This document shows positions 14,012 through 18,132 of a stretch of 18,132 bases of DNA, piece by piece. This stretch comes from CAYMLL01 sp964390645 (lineage in GTDB: Bacteria > Planctomycetota > UBA8108). The notes beneath the pieces are model-generated. The model worked only from the letters and a program-made list of their open reading frames with translations. It did not search any database and was not told the origin of the DNA. Positions within the stretch are counted from its first letter, which is position 1; each line of letters begins with the position of its first letter. A program made the translations under genes and the position numbers. The stretch covers positions 1-18,132 of the forward strand of contig CAYMLL010000149.1 in NCBI GenBank assembly GCA_964390645.1, read 5' to 3'.

Positions 14012-15445
14012 TCAGCCTTTCCCGAAGATCAGGATGTGCTGATACGGGAGGAAGGCCTTGTTCTCGATGAAGCGGAAGCCGCTCTTCTCGAGCTCGGCGC
14101 GCATCTGCCGCACCGTGGTGCGGTGCAGCGGCTTGATGCGGACCGTCGGATCCTCGCCGCGATACTCGACGAGAGCGACACGTCCGGTCTTCTTCAGCGA
14201 CCTGCGCACCGCCTCGAGAACCGGTGGCGGGTTGGAGAGCTCGTGGTAGACGTCGACCATGAGGATCAGATCTGCGGCGTTCTTCGGGAGCTTCGAGTCG
14301 TTCACCGTCGCGAGCACCGGCACGACGTTGGTGATTCCCTGCTCGGCGGCTCGTTTCTTCAGCAGGGTGAGCATCTGCGGCTGGATATCGACGCCGAGCA
14401 CCTTGCCAGTCGCGCCGACCTTCTTCGCCATGCGCAGGGTGAAATAGCCGTTGCCACAGCCGAGGTCGACGATCGTCTGTCCAGGGCCGACGCCGAGCGC
14501 CTTGATCACGCTGTCCGGCTTCTCCGACTCCTCGCGGTCCTCGCGGATCAGCCAGTCGGCGCCGTGAAACGACATCACCTGCGAGATCTGCCGGCCGCGG
14601 AAGAAGCCCGGTCGCGGCGGGAGTCCGGGAAGGGCGCCCCGGTCGTCGGGTCCGAGCTTCTCGGCGGCGAGCTCGAACTTGCCGCGGATTCGTGTTGTCA
14701 CCTCCTGGCGGCTGCCGTGTTCGATGGCGCGACCGATCAGGGTCATCACCAGGTCGGCGGACGGGCCCGCGTGTGGGTCGAGCGTCGTGACGAGGACCGG
14801 GCCTCTTCCTCGCGGGCCGAACCGGAAGGTCGCGCCCACGCGCCAGATCGCCGGGGTCGACTTCGGGCGTCGTTGTCCCTCGGGGCGGCTCGTGTCGAGC
14901 TTCGTGTCGGTCGGGAGCGTGCGGCCGAGGACCGCCGACGAGACCCCGCTGTCCGAGCCGACCTCGACTCCGGCCGGCCAGGCCTGGTGCCGGAAGTGGG
15001 TGATGCACTGAGTGATCGCGTGCTTCTGGTCGAGGATCTCGACGACGACCGGGGTCGCGGCGGCTGCAACGGTCGAGGGCTTCACGCTCGTCCTGCCGAG
15101 CAGCTTCGAGTACTCCCGGGAGTCCGGCCATGCGATCGCCGCTCTGCCGGCGACGACGATCGCGACGCCCCGCCTGCGCGCGGCGGTGAGCCGGTCGATC
15201 GTCTGGCGTCGATCGTCGGGTACGGACGCCAGCACGAGCGCCGCGGGCGGACCCGTTCGGTTTCCCTCGTCGGTGTCCTTCGTCACGACGAAGGGGCCCA
15301 GCCCGGCAAGTCGTCCGGAGATCGAGTTCGCGGCCGTCGGATCTCGCTCGATGACGGTGACCGGTAACGCTGCGCGCGGCTGTGCGAGGCTGGACGACGC
15401 GGTGAGAGGTGTGAGGATCAGGAGGATCCAGACGGCTCGGGGCAT
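14012..15445 (-). CDS. Exported fusion of a ThuA-like domain and a class I SAM-dependent methyltransferase
   Basis: About 477 residues. The first 22 are a signal peptide (VWILLILTPLTASSSLAQ). Residues about 28-248 resemble a ThuA-like glutamine-amidotransferase fold: RRRGVAIVVAGRAAIAWPDS with EYSKLLG, VVVEILDQKHAITQCITHF (compare the D-x-x-HPI of ThuA) and AIWRVGATFRFGPRGRGPVLV with TLDPH. After a linker comes RGRQISQVMSFHGADWLIR and a methyltransferase with motif I VDLGCGNGYF (about 326-335), acidic residue in GVDIQ (D353), and motif IV-like ILMVDVYHELSNP. The downstream QPQMLTLLKKRA and ALVEYRGEDP segments are also typical. SAM is cytoplasmic, so the signal peptide is puzzling; a tethered or non-catalytic role is possible. 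GTG at 15448 directly precedes the ATG. No clear ribosome site. Confidence 0.82.
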   Translation of the reverse strand: MPRAVWILLILTPLTASSSLAQPRAALPVTVIERDPTAANSISGRLAGLGPFVVTKDTDEGNRTGPPAALVLASVPDDRRQTIDRLTAARRRGVAIVVAGRAAIAWPDSREYSKLLGRTSVKPSTVAAAATPVVVEILDQKHAITQCITHFRHQAWPAGVEVGSDSGVSSAVLGRTLPTDTKLDTSRPEGQRRPKSTPAIWRVGATFRFGPRGRGPVLVTTLDPHAGPSADLVMTLIGRAIEHGSRQEVTTRIRGKFELAAEKLGPDDRGALPGLPPRPGFFRGRQISQVMSFHGADWLIREDREESEKPDSVIKALGVGPGQTIVDLGCGNGYFTLRMAKKVGATGKVLGVDIQPQMLTLLKKRAAEQGITNVVPVLATVNDSKLPKNAADLILMVDVYHELSNPPPVLEAVRRSLKKTGRVALVEYRGEDPTVRIKPLHRTTVRQMRAELEKSGFRFIENKAFLPYQHILIFGKG

Positions 15446-15520
15446 CACGGCGACCGTTCGGGTTGCGGGTGGTTCGGGTCCGCTTCAGGATGTAGGACGC
15501 CCGCGCGGGTTTCAAGCGGT

Positions 15521-15580
15521 CGATCGTCAGAGAGGGCCGATCTCTCGATCGTCAGAGAGAGTCGATCTCTCGATCGTCAG
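15521..15580. repeat. 25-base tandem repeat across a gene end
   Basis: Two near-identical units, each starting CGATCGTCAGAGAG and ending CGATCTCT (15521-15545 and 15546-15570), are followed by a third start, CGATCGTCAG (15571-15580), that then diverges. The junctions can pair as GAGAGA/TCTCTC hairpins. The stop codon of the unknown gene at 15552 lies inside the second unit, so its last residues (DDREIDSL) are encoded by the repeat. Confidence 0.8.
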
Positions 15581-16007
15581 ACAGATTCGGTCGGACGTGG
15601 GCGCCGAGGTCCGGGAGCGCGTCCGGCTGCGTCTCCCACCACTCGCGCCACCGGGCGGCGTGCTTCGAGACCCAGTCGAGGGCGGCGTCATCCCACCCGA
15701 CGTCGTTCTTTGCCTGCTGGCTGAGAAGGAACTTGTGCTTGCGGATCTCGGCGACCTGCCGCTGTCCGTCGATGTGCATCTTGTCCTGTCGCCAGCCGAT
15801 CGCCGGGCCTTTTTCCCAGCAGAGGACGGACTCCTCGATCGTCACACGGCGATTCAGCGCGCAGCCCAGCGCCGATCGGTACTCGAGGATCGCTCGCTGC
15901 TCCGAGGGCCAGAACCCGGTGAGGGCCGGATGCGAGCGGGATTCGACGTCGCCGGGCGGATCGTCGATCCGGTGGAGGGTCGGTCCGGGAATGGAGCTCG
16001 TGGCCAT
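15552..16007 (-). CDS. Hypothetical protein, 151 residues, tryptophan-rich C-terminus
   Basis: Not recognised with confidence. The protein has no signal peptide or membrane segment. Residues 25-85 contain HPALTGFWPSEQRAILEYRS and a segment VTIEESVLCWEKGPAIGW; residues 86-127 read VAEIRKHKFLLSQQAKNDVG and WDDAALDWVSKHAARWREWW, a helical stretch with evenly spaced aromatic and charged residues. The K-x-x-LSQxAxxDVGxxxAxxxW pattern resembles short C-terminal domains I have seen in proteins of unknown function, but I cannot name the family safely. ATG at 16007 is preferred because the frame before it (to 16163) is low-complexity. The last eight residues come from a tandem repeat. Confidence 0.6.
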   Translation of the reverse strand: MATSSIPGPTLHRIDDPPGDVESRSHPALTGFWPSEQRAILEYRSALGCALNRRVTIEESVLCWEKGPAIGWRQDKMHIDGQRQVAEIRKHKFLLSQQAKNDVGWDDAALDWVSKHAARWREWWETQPDALPDLGAHVRPNLSDDREIDSL

Positions 16008-16051
16008 GTCGCTCGTTCTGCGGTCTCGGGGCCCTTGTCTTCCAGTATTCT

Positions 16052-16090
16052 CTGTTTCGTGCAAGGGAGCGAGATTCCTTAGAGAAACAG
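16052..16090. promoter_or_regulatory. Spaced inverted repeat upstream of the 151-residue gene
   Basis: CTGTTTC (16052-16058) and GAAACAG (16084-16090) are exact reverse complements 25 bases apart, in the upstream region of the minus-strand gene starting at 16007. Possible operator; the arms are short enough to occur by chance. Confidence 0.25.
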
Positions 16091-16138
16091 TCGTGGAATG
16101 CCGTGCAGAGTGGTCGAGCGGGCTTCCGCTCGAAGTGT

Positions 16139-16152
16139 AGCACCCGGGTGCT
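16139..16152 (-). terminator. Perfect palindrome after the ABC exporter stop
   Basis: AGCACCCGGGTGCT reads the same on both strands and lies 33 bases past the stop of the ABC exporter gene. As a hairpin it gives five paired bases around CCGG. No U-tract; candidate only. Confidence 0.3.
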
Positions 16153-16185
16153 TCCTGCGCCACGTGGTCCGGGCGTGTGAGCTGG

Positions 16186-18021
16186 TCATCGCTCGCCGTC
16201 GAGGTACTGCAGCTCGTGGAGGCGCCGGTAGATCCCGCCGAGGCGTGTCAGCTCCTCGTGCGTGCCCGTCTCGCGCAGCTCTCCCTTGTGAAGCACGATG
16301 ATCTTGTCGGCGCGCTGGATCGTCGACAGGCGATGGGCGATAACGACGGACGTGCGGCCGTCGAGGAGCTTCGTGAGCGCGTCCTGGATCAGGCGTTCGG
16401 TGGCGCTGTCGACGTGGGCCGTCGCCTCGTCCAGTACGAGGATGTCGGGGTCGTGCGCCAGAGCTCGCGCGAAGACGAGCAGCTGCTTCTCACCGACCGA
16501 CAGAGTGCGTCCGCGTTCGGCGAGGATCTCGTCGTAGCCGCCTTCGAGACGATCGATGAATCGCGATGCGTTCACCTGGCGAGCGCACTCGCGGAGGCGC
16601 TCCTCGGAGATGTCGTCCGAGTCGAGTCGGATGTTCTCGCGGACGGAGCGCGAGAAGAGAAACGTATCCTGCAGGACGACACCGATGCGCCGGCGGAGGT
16701 CCTGCCGGTCGAAGTCCCGCAGGTTCACGCCGTCCACCATGACCGCACCCCGCTGCGGGTCATAGAAGCGGCTCATCAGGTTGATAATCGTGCTCTTTCC
16801 CGCGCCCGTGGCACCGGCGATCGCGACCATCTGTCCGGCCTCCACCGTGAAGCTGACGTCGCGCAGGACATGCTTGTCGTCCTTGTACGCGAACCAGACG
16901 TGCTCGAACTCGATGTCTCCCTCGAGCTTGTCGACCCGGCGCGGCTCCCCGCGATCGACCAGTGCCTCCGAGGTGTCGAGGACCTCGAAGACTCGTTCCG
17001 CCGCGGCCATCGCGGACTGCAGCACGTTGTAGCGTTCAGCCATGTCGCGGATCGGCTGGAAGAAGCGGCCGACGAAGAACCAGAAGAGGTAGAACTCTCC
17101 GAAGGTCAGGGTCGCCGGCGGCACGGTGAGCTGTACGCCGCCCTGCCAGATGACAGCGCAGAGCGCCACGGTGCTGAGAATCTCGACGCTCGGGAAGTAC
17201 ACGGAGTAGGCCATCACGGAGCGCATGAACGCGTCCATGTATCGGCGGTTGATCTTGCGGTAGCGACGTTCAGACGCGTCCTCACGGTGAAACGCCTGCA
17301 CGATGCTCATTCCCTGGATGGTCTCCTGCGTGACGGCGTTGAGATGCGACAGGTGGCCGCGTTGTTCGCGGTAAAACCTCCTTGCCTTGGCGCGAAAGAT
17401 GAACGTCACGATGAGGAGCAGTGGTACGACACCGAGCGTGACCAGGGCCAGCGTCGGGTTGACGAGCAGTAACGCGGTGGCGATGCCGATGAGGAGGAAG
17501 ACGTCCGCGAGAAAGCTGATGATGCCGCTCGCGAAGAGCTCGTTGAGGGCCTCGATATCGCTCGTGATGCGCGTCACCAGACGTCCAACCGGGTTGCGGT
17601 CGTAGTACGCGAACGGCATGCGGATCAGGTGGCCGTAGAGCTGTACGCGCAGGTCGTACATGACGCGTTGACCGATCCACGCCATCACGATCCCTTGCAC
17701 GAAACGCAGCGCCAGGAGCAGCACGGAGACACCGAGGAAGATCCCGCCGTAGACGAGGAGCTGCTGTCCGCTCCCGGTGCGATCGCTTGATGCGGCCGCC
17801 GATCGGACGACGTCGGAGAGTGGGCCGTCGATCGCCTCCTTGATGACGAAGGGACCCGCCAGGCCGCAGACCGTGACGACGACGAGGACCAGGAATGCGA
17901 GCGCCATCGGGCCCTTGTAGGGTAGCGCGTAGCGCAGCAGACGTCTCATCAGATCACGATCGAAGGCTTTGCCGACGATCGGATCCTCATGATCGGAGCT
18001 GGCTGGACGTTGCTTCGCCAC
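16186..18021 (-). CDS. ABC exporter half-transporter (membrane domain fused to ATPase)
   Basis: A 611-residue inner-membrane exporter half of the MsbA/MdlB type. Six membrane helices lie at about 38-60, 90-113, 168-188, 190-209, 275-297 and 305-325, with coupling-region text FAYYDRNPVGRLVTRITSDIE (138-158). The ATPase domain has Walker A GATGAGKS (403-410), Q-loop Q451 in VVLQDTFLFS, signature LSVGEKQ (507-513), Walker B ILVLDE (527-532) with catalytic E532, and switch H563 in IAHRLST. All catalytic residues are present. LSVGE with no second glycine is a known variant in YheH/YheI-like and MdlA/B-like heterodimers. The start is GTG at 18021, chosen because the partner gene ends 21 bases upstream. 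The substrate (drug, lipid or peptide) cannot be told. Confidence 0.95.
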   Translation of the reverse strand: MAKQRPASSDHEDPIVGKAFDRDLMRRLLRYALPYKGPMALAFLVLVVVTVCGLAGPFVIKEAIDGPLSDVVRSAAASSDRTGSGQQLLVYGGIFLGVSVLLLALRFVQGIVMAWIGQRVMYDLRVQLYGHLIRMPFAYYDRNPVGRLVTRITSDIEALNELFASGIISFLADVFLLIGIATALLLVNPTLALVTLGVVPLLLIVTFIFRAKARRFYREQRGHLSHLNAVTQETIQGMSIVQAFHREDASERRYRKINRRYMDAFMRSVMAYSVYFPSVEILSTVALCAVIWQGGVQLTVPPATLTFGEFYLFWFFVGRFFQPIRDMAERYNVLQSAMAAAERVFEVLDTSEALVDRGEPRRVDKLEGDIEFEHVWFAYKDDKHVLRDVSFTVEAGQMVAIAGATGAGKSTIINLMSRFYDPQRGAVMVDGVNLRDFDRQDLRRRIGVVLQDTFLFSRSVRENIRLDSDDISEERLRECARQVNASRFIDRLEGGYDEILAERGRTLSVGEKQLLVFARALAHDPDILVLDEATAHVDSATERLIQDALTKLLDGRTSVVIAHRLSTIQRADKIIVLHKGELRETGTHEELTRLGGIYRRLHELQYLDGER

Positions 18022-18042
18022 GGTTACCGCTCTCTCGGTCGC

Positions 18043-18132
18043 TCACAGTTCATCGAGCTCGTCCGACAGCAGCTGGATTCGACGGGTCTCAGCGTACTGA
18101 CCGCCGAGCGCGATCAGATCTTCGTGCGTGCC
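18043..18132 (-). CDS. C-terminal end of a second ABC exporter half (partial)
   Basis: The last 29 codons of a gene entering from the right edge read GTHEDLIALGGQYAETRRIQ and then LLSDELDEL before TGA at 18045-18043. G-T-H-E-(D/E)-L-(I/T)-x-LGG-x-Y is the usual closing segment of ABC exporter ATPase domains and parallels GTHEELTRLGGIY in the neighbouring gene. The 21-base spacing and shared strand suggest the two halves form a heterodimer. Confidence 0.85.
   Translation of the reverse strand, partial: GTHEDLIALGGQYAETRRIQLLSDELDEL

Noticed and set aside
13727..15367. 546-codon plus-strand frame and a 542-codon minus-strand frame at 13887-15515
   Set aside because: Both are out of frame with the MgtC-family and methyltransferase genes and are arginine/aspartate-rich low-complexity text.
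16177..17472. 431-codon plus-strand frame
   Set aside because: Antisense to the ABC exporter, with no family features of its own.

Overview
The window is GC-rich bacterial DNA with dense genes on both strands. No RNA genes, insertion sequences, integrases or CRISPR arrays were seen. The best guess for the source is a member of the Planctomycetota or a related lineage. This is inference from family style: exported VWA, FG-GAP and dockerin-like proteins whose modules end in DP(T/S)(E/D)D-x-LxC, an exported thioredoxin-fold protein, and a class I methyltransferase behind a signal peptide. The exactly 100-base run of N at 4396-4495 marks a scaffold join. Two apparent frame breaks (certain at 8240, possible near 45) suggest either indel errors in a draft assembly or real gene decay.

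Layout. 1-2895: a minus-strand unit of a long RecQ-type helicase followed, with an 11-base overlap, by a short Rieske ferredoxin that ends abnormally at the window edge. 3003-8354: a block of four exported proteins in separate transcription units, namely a helical-repeat/VWA protein (+), a thioredoxin-fold protein (-), a seven-repeat FG-GAP propeller protein (+), and a dockerin-like/cohesin-like protein (+) split by a one-base frameshift. The convergent ends of the first two are separated by tandem repeats and the assembly gap. 8428-9324: two adjacent TMEM14-like membrane proteins. 9321-10740: a tight minus-strand unit of an unknown protein, a YbgC-type thioesterase and a TruC-like pseudouridine synthase. 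10871-12969: an M20 metallopeptidase (+) facing an atypical SDR epimerase (-), with a hairpin behind each stop. 13258-13980: an MgtC/SapB membrane protein (+). 14012-16007: a signal-peptide-bearing ThuA-like/methyltransferase fusion and an unknown 151-residue protein, both minus. 16186-18132: a full ABC exporter half and the tail of a second one directly upstream, probably a heterodimer.

Working together. Most genes look like housekeeping or envelope functions in short independent units, not one pathway. Couplings that can be supported are thioesterase/TruC (4-base overlap), RecQ/Rieske (11-base overlap), the TMEM14 pair (16-base gap) and the two ABC halves (21-base gap).

Intergenic space. 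No gene-free stretch exceeds 300 bases. The spacers 2814-3095, 5464-5719, 8355-8567 and 12970-13257 hold the promoter and hairpin candidates listed. In 10741-10870, 15449-15520 and 7025-7165 I see nothing convincing beyond ribosome-binding sequences. No defence or biosynthetic system was recognised. The least ordinary items are the exported ThuA-methyltransferase fusion, the repeats flanking the gap, and the gene-end palindromes that lack U-tracts.
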